From Kordiimonadaceae bacterium (GTDB lineage: Bacteria > Pseudomonadota > Alphaproteobacteria > Sphingomonadales > Kordiimonadaceae): 64,000 nt of DNA. How positions within the stretch are numbered: position 1 is the stretch's first letter; each line of letters begins with the position of its first letter. The stretch lies in contig JAEPQB010000002.1 of the NCBI GenBank assembly GCA_017640725.1, positions 310,001 through 374,000 on the forward strand. Reading direction: 5' to 3'. A program made the translations under genes and the position numbers. The notes under the pieces are model-generated. The model searched no databases. It had not been told where the DNA came from and saw only the letters and a program-made list of their open reading frames with translations. Below, in pieces: positions 35,771 through 44,047 of the stretch.

Positions 35771-36898
35771 CTAGCTATTGTGGCCCGCTTTCAGCGAAGC
35801 CTCCAGACCATTCAAGCAGCGTTCGACCGCTTCCGGTCGGGCGCTGTTGCCCATCAGGCCAATACGCCAGATTTTCCCAGCAAGCGGCCCGAGCCCAGCG
35901 CCAATCTCGATGCCATGATCGTTCAGCATGCGCGACCGCACGGCTGCCTCGTCCACACCTTCAGGAATAGCGACCGCATTCAATTGTGGCAGGCGGTCTT
36001 CGGCCGCAACAAACATCTCGAGCCCCAGGTCTGACAACCCTGCAACCAGCATGTCATGCGCCATCCTGTGACGTTCAAACGTTGCGTTCAGGCCTTCTTC
36101 AAACAGCATAACGAGAGATTCGTGCAAGCCATACAGAGCATTCACTGGTGCGGTGTGGTGATAGCTCCTGCCGCCTTCGCCTTCCCAATAGTCCATCACA
36201 AGCGTTAGGTCGAGGAACCAGCTACGCACCATGCTCTTGCGATTTCTGATTTTCTCCAGGGCTGCTTCTGAAAACGAAACCGGCGAAAGGCCCGGTGTGC
36301 AACTCAGGCATTTCTGAGAGCCTGAATAAATGGCATCTACGCCCCAATCATCCACGAGAACAGGAATACCCGCCAAACTGGTCACAGCATCGACAATAGT
36401 CAGACAATCATGGTCTTTCGCGAGCTTGCACAGTGCTGCCGCGTCAGCACGAACGCCGGTGGAGGTTTCCGCATGAACAAAAGCCAGAATTTTTGCATCA
36501 GTGTTTTGGTTGAGCACCTGCTCTACCAGGTTCAAATCTGGGGCTGTGCCCCAATCAAATTCAACCATTACCGGCTCACCACCGGCACGCAGCACATTTT
36601 GACGCATACGTTCGCCAAACACACCGTGTTTGACGATGACGACCTTGTCACCCTCTTCCACCAAGTTAACAAAACAGGTTTCCATACCAGCTGAACCAGG
36701 CGCAGAAACCGGGTACGTCATCTTGTGCTTGGTTTGAAAGGCTTGCTTTAGGCCCGTTTTGATTTCCTCCATCAGACCCTGAAAGTCCGGGTCAAGGTGC
36801 CCCAACGTCGGGCGTGCCATCGCCTCCAAAATACGGGGGTGAACATCCGAAGGGCCAGGCCCCATCAAAAGACGCTTTGCAGGGTGGAATGATTTCAT
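35771..36898 (-). CDS. Class V aminotransferase (serine/alanine-glyoxylate aminotransferase type)
   Basis: A PLP enzyme of 375 residues that probably transfers the amino group of serine or alanine to glyoxylate. Recognised: LLMGPGPSDVHPRILEAM at the N-terminus, FVHAETSTGV, VDAVTSLAG, the PLP lysine in SGSQKCLSCTPGLS, and the C-terminal GAGLGPLAGKIWRIGLMG. This is the typical pattern of the serine-glyoxylate/alanine-glyoxylate family. ATG 36898 has GAGGAT upstream; the 26-codon extension is rejected. It is divergent from the permease gene. Confidence 0.88.
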   Translation of the reverse strand: MKSFHPAKRLLMGPGPSDVHPRILEAMARPTLGHLDPDFQGLMEEIKTGLKQAFQTKHKMTYPVSAPGSAGMETCFVNLVEEGDKVVIVKHGVFGERMRQNVLRAGGEPVMVEFDWGTAPDLNLVEQVLNQNTDAKILAFVHAETSTGVRADAAALCKLAKDHDCLTIVDAVTSLAGIPVLVDDWGVDAIYSGSQKCLSCTPGLSPVSFSEAALEKIRNRKSMVRSWFLDLTLVMDYWEGEGGRSYHHTAPVNALYGLHESLVMLFEEGLNATFERHRMAHDMLVAGLSDLGLEMFVAAEDRLPQLNAVAIPEGVDEAAVRSRMLNDHGIEIGAGLGPLAGKIWRIGLMGNSARPEAVERCLNGLEASLKAGHNS

Positions 36899-36996
36899 AG
36901 TTGGATCCTCAAAATGGCTTTCCGCTGATGTAACGCATCTCGCGGCCATGTAAAGCCCCAAGTGGGCTGTTCGCACAACTCGACCTGCCTACGCGC

Positions 36997-37012
36997 TGTT
37001 CGAATATGAACA
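36997..37012. promoter_or_regulatory. Candidate operator palindrome TGTTC-N6-GAACA
   Basis: A 16-bp inverted repeat with 5-bp perfect arms lies about midway in the 252-base divergent gap between the aminotransferase and permease genes. Two further TGTTCG half-sites occur nearby (about 36968 and 37031). The arms resemble the GTTC/GAAC half-sites of alphaproteobacterial LexA, but the spacing is inverted rather than the direct N7 form. The binding protein is unknown. Confidence 0.3.
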
Positions 37013-37150
37013 GAAGTCCAAAAGCATGTGTTCGAAATCGATCACATCAGATCTTTGGGTCGGTAAGCCTATGGAATATATAGGTATATTTTACGTTCCA
37101 TGTGGCATGTGACTTGCTGTTTCATCGGCAACGACAGCGAGGAGACAACA

Positions 37151-39613
37151 ATGGCCAACGACTATCTGAAATCCGCACTCAGAAACATCGCCCGCCGCAA
37201 GCTTTTTGGTCTTATTAGCGTTCTGGGCCTTGGCGCCGGGATTGCAGTTGCCACTATGATCGGCATTTTCATTCGGTACGAGACCAGTTTCGACACTATG
37301 CACCCCAATCAGGAGCGCGTGTACCGGCTGAATTGGGTGAATGTGGGCACGGGCGCTCACTTCGCAACTTTCTTCAACGCCTTGTCTCCTTTAATGGCAG
37401 AAAGAAACAATGACATTGAAGCAGTAACCCGCATTGCGACGGGCGAGGAGCTGGTGACGATTGCCGGTGAAAGCAACTATGAAGAAGTTACCTTTGTGGA
37501 CCCTAACTTTTTTGAGTTCTTTCACTTTGAAGTCCTTGAAGGCAACCACCAGGCTGCCCTTCAGGAGGCGCGCAATGTCATTTTGACAGAAGCAGCAGCT
37601 GCCAAACTGCTGGGCACAGGTCCCTACATTGGTCGGACCATAACCATTGACGGCAGCCAGGATTTTACAGTGGCTGCGATTATCTCCAACAACCCGTCGA
37701 ATAGTCATTTAACGTCCAACATATTCATCAATATGGAGTTGGTCCCTGTCATTTGGGGCTGGCCCGGGATGTGGGACAGTTGGGGCTCGGATCAACTGTA
37801 TCACTATGTGCGGCTTAAATCGGGGGCAGACCCCGAAGCTGTTGGCAAAGCTGGCGTTCAGTTTGTCCGAGAGAATTATTTCCATGAGGCTGATGAATGG
37901 CTCCGTATCCCACTGCAACCTCTCACGGACATTCACTTCAACACGGAACTACAAAACGAAATGTCGGTGCGCGACAGCATGACAGGCGTTGTTAAAACCC
38001 AGCGCCGCACCAGCGACCTGTTCGTCTTTGTGGCGGTGGGCATCCTGACGCTGGCCATTGCTGCCTTCAACTTTATGAATTTGCAGATCGTACAGATCTC
38101 CAATCGGCTACGGGAAGTGGCAGTGCGCAAAATTCTGGGAGCAAGCAAACGGCAAGTAACGCAGCAGTTCATGGTTGAAACAATTCTCATGAGCCTGATG
38201 GCAACCCTTGCCGGCGTCGTAATCACTGAATTAGCATTGCCATTCTTTGGTAATTTGGTGGGCGCTGACCTGCCTTCTGGCATGCTGTTTTCGCCTGAGG
38301 TGGCCATTTCCTTAGCCGCAACGGTCGTTTTCGCAACCCTGCTCGCGGGTGTATACCCTGCAAGCATTGCAGCTCGCTTAGCACCGACCCTGGCGCTAAA
38401 GGGGGAAGTGGCCAAAAATGTTGGCCCGGCGAAGGTGCGTACAGGATTGGTGTTGCTTCAGTTTTCCATGGCAACAGGCCTGATTATCGCGAGTGGTGTT
38501 GTCGGCAGCCAAATCAATTTCGCTTTTTCAAAACCACTTGGCTTTGATGCGAATGGGGTTGCTACCGTTTTTGCTTCGTCTTCCCTTGCACGGGATCACT
38601 ACCCTGCAATTGAATCAGAGCTGACGCGGCATCCAGCGATACTGGAAGTGTCATACGCCAATATCGTGCCATCACAGGATCTGTCGAACGGGTTTAGCTT
38701 TGGCATCGACCCTGAAGACCCGGAAAGCCAACTGAGTACGCGTACTGTTTCAATGGGCTATGGCGCGTTCGAAATTTTGGGCATGGAACTGGTCGCAGGC
38801 CGCAGTTTCAGCGAAGCTTTTCCCGGCGACGAAGGACCGTCCTTCAGCCCGGACATTACCGAAGAGAGCTCTGGCCTGATCCTCAATGAAACTGCGGCGC
38901 GGCAAGCGGGCTGGACAGATCCGCGAGATGCGATTGGCAAAGTCATTGTGTCTCAGTTTACGCGGAATGAGACCACATATCGTTACGAGTTCACAGTGGT
39001 CGGCGTGGCGAAAGACACGCACTTTCGCTCTGTCCGATCGCCAATCGCCCCCATGTCCTTCATGCTCGCGCCCACCGCACGGCAAATGCTCATCAAATAT
39101 GACACAGCTAGAGAGGCTGAAGCATTGTCTGCCATCGACAATGCCTGGGCAGCACAAGTAGCTGACACGCCGATCCGGCGCACTATTCTTGAAGAGGAAT
39201 ACGCCGCCTTTTATGCCAGCGAAAACCGCACTTTCAGCCTGGTGATTGGTTTTGCAATGATCGCAGCTGTTATTGCATGTCTTGGGCTATATGGGCTGAC
39301 GGCCTATATGTTGGAGCGCCGTGTGAAAGAAGTGGGTATTCGCAAGGTATTGGGGGCCACGGTGTCCCAGCTCGTGGCCTTGCTTTCTTGGGACTATACC
39401 AAATTGGTTATTGTCGCCACTTTGGTGGCATGGCCTGCGGTTTGGTGGCTGATGTCAGACTGGCTCGCCGGTTTTGCCTACAGAGCCGAACTGGACTTGT
39501 CCCTTTTTGCTATCGCCAGTTTACTGGTGCTCTTGCTTGCTGCGCTGACAACCAGTGTCCGCACTTTTGCCGCGGCGCGGGCCAATCCGATATATGCCTT
39601 GCGCGCAGAGTGA
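37151..39613 (+). CDS. FtsX/MacB-type ABC transporter permease without adjacent ATPase
   Basis: An 820-residue permease with duplicated architecture. TM1 is near 20-40, then a MacB_PCD periplasmic domain, an FtsX domain with three helices (about 285-415), a further helix (about 430-455), a second periplasmic domain, and a second FtsX domain (about 690-815). The repeated cytoplasmic motif appears as REVAVRKILGASKRQV and KEVGIRKVLGATVSQL. Such proteins are long MacB-like exporters that need an ATPase, but none lies nearby. ATG 37151 has GGAG 6 bases upstream. A strong hairpin follows the stop. Confidence 0.88.
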   Translation: MANDYLKSALRNIARRKLFGLISVLGLGAGIAVATMIGIFIRYETSFDTMHPNQERVYRLNWVNVGTGAHFATFFNALSPLMAERNNDIEAVTRIATGEELVTIAGESNYEEVTFVDPNFFEFFHFEVLEGNHQAALQEARNVILTEAAAAKLLGTGPYIGRTITIDGSQDFTVAAIISNNPSNSHLTSNIFINMELVPVIWGWPGMWDSWGSDQLYHYVRLKSGADPEAVGKAGVQFVRENYFHEADEWLRIPLQPLTDIHFNTELQNEMSVRDSMTGVVKTQRRTSDLFVFVAVGILTLAIAAFNFMNLQIVQISNRLREVAVRKILGASKRQVTQQFMVETILMSLMATLAGVVITELALPFFGNLVGADLPSGMLFSPEVAISLAATVVFATLLAGVYPASIAARLAPTLALKGEVAKNVGPAKVRTGLVLLQFSMATGLIIASGVVGSQINFAFSKPLGFDANGVATVFASSSLARDHYPAIESELTRHPAILEVSYANIVPSQDLSNGFSFGIDPEDPESQLSTRTVSMGYGAFEILGMELVAGRSFSEAFPGDEGPSFSPDITEESSGLILNETAARQAGWTDPRDAIGKVIVSQFTRNETTYRYEFTVVGVAKDTHFRSVRSPIAPMSFMLAPTARQMLIKYDTAREAEALSAIDNAWAAQVADTPIRRTILEEEYAAFYASENRTFSLVIGFAMIAAVIACLGLYGLTAYMLERRVKEVGIRKVLGATVSQLVALLSWDYTKLVIVATLVAWPAVWWLMSDWLAGFAYRAELDLSLFAIASLLVLLLAALTTSVRTFAAARANPIYALRAE

Positions 39614-39617
39614 CAGA

Positions 39618-39643
39618 AGTCCCCGCAGGCCGCTGCGGGGACT
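39618..39643 (+). terminator. Hairpin terminator after the FtsX-type permease
   Basis: A perfect 11-bp stem (AGTCCCCGCAG/CTGCGGGGACT) with a 4-base GCCG loop begins 4 bases after the stop. The T-tract is poor (TTGTTG), so it may act as a Rho-assisted or imperfect intrinsic terminator. Confidence 0.65.
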
Positions 39644-39717
39644 TGTTGCCATCCAAAATATTTTGTTTCACGCGCTTTCGGTGTAGGGTCCCTGACTAGG
39701 TCAGGGGAGATCGCAGA

Positions 39718-40179
39718 ATGTCCGCGGTGGTTTCATTCTTCAAAAGCCTTTCGGGTCCATCAATAGCGGTGTTTCTGGCACGTGCAATGCTGGGGCTAGT
39801 ATTTGCAATGGCCGGATGGTGGAAAGTTTTCACGCTTACACCAACTGCGCACGCCCAACGTTTTTTTATCGAAGGCTTCAAAGACAGCTGGATACCAGAG
39901 TGGCTGCTGTGGTCATTGGGCGTAATAATCCCCCCGTTTGAATTGCTAGCAGGCGTTGCGCTTCTGGTTGGTCTGTGGACCCGTTTTTTTGCGGCAACGA
40001 CGGGACTTCTTTTGCTTGTCACAACATATGGTCACGCCCTGCAGCAGCCTTTGTTTGACATTGATGGCCATACATTCACGCGGCTGGCACTTGCCCTTTT
40101 TGTGTTGATGCTGGCCGATGCGCATGACCGTCTGAGCCTTGATCATTGGAGACACAAAACTGGGGGCGCCGGAGCATGA
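39718..40179 (+). CDS. DoxX-family membrane protein
   Basis: A 153-residue protein with four hydrophobic helices and the family pattern LARAMLGLVFAMAGWWKVF, LGVIIPPFELLAGVALLVGLWTR-type helix 2/3 and a C-terminal helix (LALALFVLMLADAHDR). DoxX proteins are often associated with redox enzymes as membrane partners. It is first in the amine-catabolism-like operon; its TGA overlaps the aldehyde dehydrogenase ATG (ATGA). A GGGGAGA ribosome site precedes it. Confidence 0.85.
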   Translation: MSAVVSFFKSLSGPSIAVFLARAMLGLVFAMAGWWKVFTLTPTAHAQRFFIEGFKDSWIPEWLLWSLGVIIPPFELLAGVALLVGLWTRFFAATTGLLLLVTTYGHALQQPLFDIDGHTFTRLALALFVLMLADAHDRLSLDHWRHKTGGAGA

Positions 40180-41609
40180 AACTCAATCAGTTTTACATTG
40201 ATGGTGCATGGACTGCGCCGCATGGTGCCGACGAACATGAGATTATCAATCCTGCGAACGGCAAAACACTCGGCACGCTAAGGCTTGGCAACAATGAAGA
40301 CGTGGATAAAGCTGTCGCCGCGGCGAAAACGGCATTCAAGAGTTTCCAACACACAACTGTTGATGATCGTTTGGAGCTACTGAACCGCGTTCTTGACGTT
40401 TTCAAAAGCCGTTATGACGACTTCGTTTTAGCAATTACTCAGGAAATGGGCGCCCCAATTACGCTTTCGCGCGATGCTCAAGCCTACTGCGGCATTGACC
40501 ATCTTGAAGCAACGATCCGCGCCCTCGAAAATTTCAGTGTTTCTGAGGCCAAAGATGGATATGTGTTGCGCCATGAACCCATTGGGGTGTGCGGTCTGAT
40601 TACGCCTTGGAACTGGCCGATTAACCAGATCGCCTGCAAAGTTGCGCCAGCAATCGCAGCTGGCTGTACAATGGTTTTGAAACCCAGCGAGTATGCAGCC
40701 CTTAGTGCACAACTGTTTGCGGAGGTTATGCATGAAGCTGGCACTCCAGCCGGCGTGTTCAATATGGTCTTTGGTGACGGCATAAACGTTGGCTCTCCCC
40801 TCGCCTGCCACCCGGGTGTTGATATGGTTTCCTTCACCGGCTCAACTGCAGCCGGTGTTGCAGTAGCGCAAGGAGCTGCCCCGACGATTAAGCGCGTCAG
40901 CCAGGAGCTTGGCGGCAAGTCGCCCATATTGCTGGCTGATGATGTGGACCTAAAAACCGTTGTTCCTCAGTGTGTGTGGTTGTGCATGGAAAACACTGGC
41001 CAATCCTGCAACGCCGGCACACGGTTAATCGTGCCTGCACATATGCATGATGAAGTGGTACGCGTAGCATGTGAAACGGCAGGCCGTTACGCGGTTGGTG
41101 ATCCGATGGAAGAAGACACGGACATTGGACCCCTTGCCAACATCCGTCAGTTTGAAAAAGTGAAGTCCCTGCTCGCACAAGCCGAAAAAGAGGGACTGTC
41201 TCCGTCACAGGGTGGTGTGGCAGGCATTAATCCAAATACAAGCGGCTACTTCGTCCCACCCACCATTTTTGCAGGCCTTAAGAATGATCAGTTGATCGCG
41301 CGGGAAGAAGTATTTGGGCCCGTGCTCGCCATCATTCCTTATGAAACGCCTGAGGAAGCGATCGAGATCGCCAATGACACTCCCTACGGCTTGTCTGCAT
41401 ATTTGTACGCAGCAGACGAAAAACGCGCTGCGGCTTGGGCAAGCGAAGTGCGCGCGGGAATGGTGCATGTCAATGGAGGACACCTTGTGTCTGATGCGCC
41501 GTTCGGCGGATACAAACAGTCCGGAAACGGCCGCGAGTGGGGTGCGCACGGCCTGCATGAATTTATTGAAGTCAAAGCCATCATGGCAAAATCCGAAGAA
41601 GAAAATTGA
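40176..41609 (+). CDS. NAD(P)-dependent aldehyde dehydrogenase
   Basis: A 477-residue aldehyde dehydrogenase that oxidises an aldehyde to the acid. Catalytic Cys278 (NTGQSCNAGTR), general base Glu244 (SQELGGK), the PWNWP motif and the Rossmann FTGSTAAG turn are all present. It is close to the broad ALDH family that includes gamma-aminobutyraldehyde and guanidinobutyraldehyde dehydrogenases. Position between doxX and an agmatinase-family gene suggests an aldehyde from amine catabolism; the exact substrate is inferred. The stop shares a base with the next start (TGATG). Confidence 0.93.
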   Translation: MKLNQFYIDGAWTAPHGADEHEIINPANGKTLGTLRLGNNEDVDKAVAAAKTAFKSFQHTTVDDRLELLNRVLDVFKSRYDDFVLAITQEMGAPITLSRDAQAYCGIDHLEATIRALENFSVSEAKDGYVLRHEPIGVCGLITPWNWPINQIACKVAPAIAAGCTMVLKPSEYAALSAQLFAEVMHEAGTPAGVFNMVFGDGINVGSPLACHPGVDMVSFTGSTAAGVAVAQGAAPTIKRVSQELGGKSPILLADDVDLKTVVPQCVWLCMENTGQSCNAGTRLIVPAHMHDEVVRVACETAGRYAVGDPMEEDTDIGPLANIRQFEKVKSLLAQAEKEGLSPSQGGVAGINPNTSGYFVPPTIFAGLKNDQLIAREEVFGPVLAIIPYETPEEAIEIANDTPYGLSAYLYAADEKRAAAWASEVRAGMVHVNGGHLVSDAPFGGYKQSGNGREWGAHGLHEFIEVKAIMAKSEEEN

Positions 41610-42646
41610 TGGATCAGGAAAAACTCAAAAAACTGCGCGCGCAGTATGACGACACCGACGTTAACGACCATAAGACCGAGAAATTTCAGAATGTCGCACA
41701 GCAAATTATGGGGGACACCCGCGACACATCGCGGCCCAAGCCGTATAGCGGCATTTCCACATTTCTAGATCTGCCTGCCGCTGATAGTATTGAAGGACTA
41801 GACGTTGCAGCGATTGGCGTGCCGATGGACCTTGCGGTGTCCAACCGCGCGGGTGCTCGCTTGGGCCCCCGCGCTGTTCGCGCTATCGAACGCATAGGTC
41901 CTTATAACCATCAGACCGGGGTTGTGCCCAAAGCTGAATGCATGGCGGCAGACGTTGGTGACGTGCCGTTTCGCACCCGGTATAGCCTCGAAGACAGCAT
42001 CGAAGACATCGAGGACTATTATAAGCGCGTTGTCGAAGCTGGTGTGTTACCGCTCTCGGTGGGCGGAGACCATTCGATCACCCATCCGATCTTGCGGGCG
42101 CTTGGTGCAAATGAACCAGTTGCCATGGTGCACATTGACGCACACTGTGACACGGGCGGCACATATGATGGTTGCAAATTCCATCACGGTGGGCCGTTCC
42201 GCCTTGCGGTACTGGACGGAGTACTCGACCCGGAAAAAACCATCCAGATCGGCATTCGCGGTTCCAGCGAAGCCATTTGGGAGTTCAGCTACACATCTGG
42301 CATGACCGTCGTTCATATTGAAGACGTCATGGAAATGGGCATACCCGCCCTCATCAATAAGACACGTGAATTGATTGGCGATACCCCCGTTTATGTTTCC
42401 GTTGATGTGGACGGATTTGATCCTGCTTATGCACCTGGAACAGGAACGCCAGAAGCTGGCGGCATGACACCGCGCGAAGGCTTTCAGCTTCTGCGCGGAC
42501 TGACCGGTATGAATGTGATCGGTGCGGACGTGGTTGAAGTCGCCCCCATGTACGACCCCACAAGTAATACGGCACAGTTGGGTGCGCAGCTTCTTTTCGA
42601 AGAGTTCTGTTTGCTGGCTGATGCCCACAAACGGCGGAAAGGTTAG
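41609..42646 (+). CDS. speB: Agmatinase/ureohydrolase-family enzyme
   Basis: Ureohydrolases release urea from guanidino compounds with a dinuclear Mn site. The 345-residue protein has all metal ligands: GGDHS (His155), HIDAHCD (His175 to Asp181) and SVDVDGFDP. The GTGTPEAGG substrate loop favours agmatinase/guanidinobutyrase over arginase. An N-terminal extension of about 60 residues is present, as in many proteobacterial agmatinases. Neighbouring aldehyde dehydrogenase and amine oxidase genes make 4-guanidinobutyrate an equally plausible substrate. ATG 41609 is preferred over the TTG one codon upstream. Confidence 0.88.
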   Translation: MDQEKLKKLRAQYDDTDVNDHKTEKFQNVAQQIMGDTRDTSRPKPYSGISTFLDLPAADSIEGLDVAAIGVPMDLAVSNRAGARLGPRAVRAIERIGPYNHQTGVVPKAECMAADVGDVPFRTRYSLEDSIEDIEDYYKRVVEAGVLPLSVGGDHSITHPILRALGANEPVAMVHIDAHCDTGGTYDGCKFHHGGPFRLAVLDGVLDPEKTIQIGIRGSSEAIWEFSYTSGMTVVHIEDVMEMGIPALINKTRELIGDTPVYVSVDVDGFDPAYAPGTGTPEAGGMTPREGFQLLRGLTGMNVIGADVVEVAPMYDPTSNTAQLGAQLLFEEFCLLADAHKRRKG

Positions 42647-42655
42647 CTGTCTAAA

Positions 42656-44047
42656 ATGTCATTCGCCGACACTGCCCTAACAAATGTCAAGTTTGTGCCC
42701 TTTTGGATCGACGACGCATCGCTCGAAGCGAGCGAACCTGTGCTCGCCGCCGACATACAGACGGACCTGCTGATTGTAGGTGGCGGTTTTACCGGTTTGT
42801 GGACCTCTATTCTGGCGAAAGAAGAAAACCCGGACAGAGATGTTGTTCTAATTGAAGCCAACCATATTGGTCATGGTGCGTCTGGCCGACCGGGTGCGAT
42901 TGTATCCACGTCGGTAATGCATGGCCTTTCAAACGCTATCCGTGTTTTTCCAAATGACCTGGAAGAGCTGGAACGACTTGGCCATGAAAATATGGACGGC
43001 TTCATGTCGGCGATTGAACGATACAAAATTGATTGCGACTTCGAATTTGGCGGGGAGCTAACCGTTGGCATTGGATCTGAGACAGACGAGCTTTTAGATG
43101 AAGAATTCGAAATTAACCGAGAGCATGGTCACGAGGTCGAGCGACTTGACGAAGCTGGAACAAAAGCCCAGGTAAATTCGCCCATTTTTACCGGCGCTGT
43201 TTGGTCAAAAAAGCGTAGCGGTACCGTTCATCCTGGGAAACTTGTTCACGGCCTTAAAAAAGCAGCCCTGAGCCTTGGCGTTCAAATTCATGAAAATACG
43301 CCGCTTGTGTCAGCTGATGACCTTGCTGGCAAAGTATCTGTGACGACAGACAGTGGCAGTATTCTGGCAAACAAGGTTTTGCTGGCGACCAATGCCTTTG
43401 CAGCAGGTCACAAACGCATCAAAAGCAGAGTTGCATTGGTACGTGACCGCTTGCTGGCGACAGAGCCTCTGACGGCCGCGCAAATGAAGTCAATTGGTTG
43501 GGCCAATCGTCAGGGCATATATGACACTCGCACTCAAATGAATTACATGCGCCTTACCAAAGACAACCGGATCATTTTTGGTGGGCGACTTGGGTATTTT
43601 TTCGCGGGTGATCCTGACCCCGCGGAAGACAAGACCGAAATGCCATACATACGGCTTGCCGAAGCATTTCACCGCACATTTCCACAATTGGCAGATGTGA
43701 AAATCAGCCATGCCTGGAGTGGCCCCATTGGACTGACAAACCGTATGGCAGTGCATTTTCAGCACTATTTTGGTGGCAAAATGATATATGCAGGCGGCTA
43801 TTCTGGGTTTGGTGTTTCAGCATCCCGTTTTGGCGCCAGAGTTGGATTGGCGATCGCCGACGACAAACAATTACCGGAGCTGCAACTGGAATTTGCCAAG
43901 TCTGAACCAGGTTGGATTCCACCTGAGCCTTTCCGTTGGTTTGGCGCCAAAGTCACGCTTTATGCCATGGACACCATGGACGAAAAAGGCGGCTGGCGAC
44001 AGCCGTGGATACGGTTTGTGGAAAAACTCGGCTTCCCCCTAACCTAA
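42656..44047 (+). CDS. FAD-dependent oxidoreductase (DAO/PuuB-like)
   Basis: A 463-residue flavoprotein of the glycine/D-amino-acid-oxidase family, similar in layout to gamma-glutamylputrescine oxidase. The Rossmann dinucleotide motif LLIVGGGFTGLW (about 36-47) and the downstream acidic VLIEA are visible; GASGRPGAIVS follows as the FAD-binding loop. The C-terminal YAGGYSGFGVSASRFGARV segment is the second FAD contact. It is last in the doxX-aldH-speB-oxidoreductase run, 9 bases after the ureohydrolase. Its stop overlaps that of the convergent O-antigen-ligase-like gene. Confidence 0.88.
   Translation: MSFADTALTNVKFVPFWIDDASLEASEPVLAADIQTDLLIVGGGFTGLWTSILAKEENPDRDVVLIEANHIGHGASGRPGAIVSTSVMHGLSNAIRVFPNDLEELERLGHENMDGFMSAIERYKIDCDFEFGGELTVGIGSETDELLDEEFEINREHGHEVERLDEAGTKAQVNSPIFTGAVWSKKRSGTVHPGKLVHGLKKAALSLGVQIHENTPLVSADDLAGKVSVTTDSGSILANKVLLATNAFAAGHKRIKSRVALVRDRLLATEPLTAAQMKSIGWANRQGIYDTRTQMNYMRLTKDNRIIFGGRLGYFFAGDPDPAEDKTEMPYIRLAEAFHRTFPQLADVKISHAWSGPIGLTNRMAVHFQHYFGGKMIYAGGYSGFGVSASRFGARVGLAIADDKQLPELQLEFAKSEPGWIPPEPFRWFGAKVTLYAMDTMDEKGGWRQPWIRFVEKLGFPLT

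Noticed and set aside
36997-37012. LexA (SOS) box
   Set aside because: Half-sites are inverted with a 6-base spacer, whereas the usual alphaproteobacterial LexA site is a direct repeat with 7 bases, and no SOS gene adjoins it.
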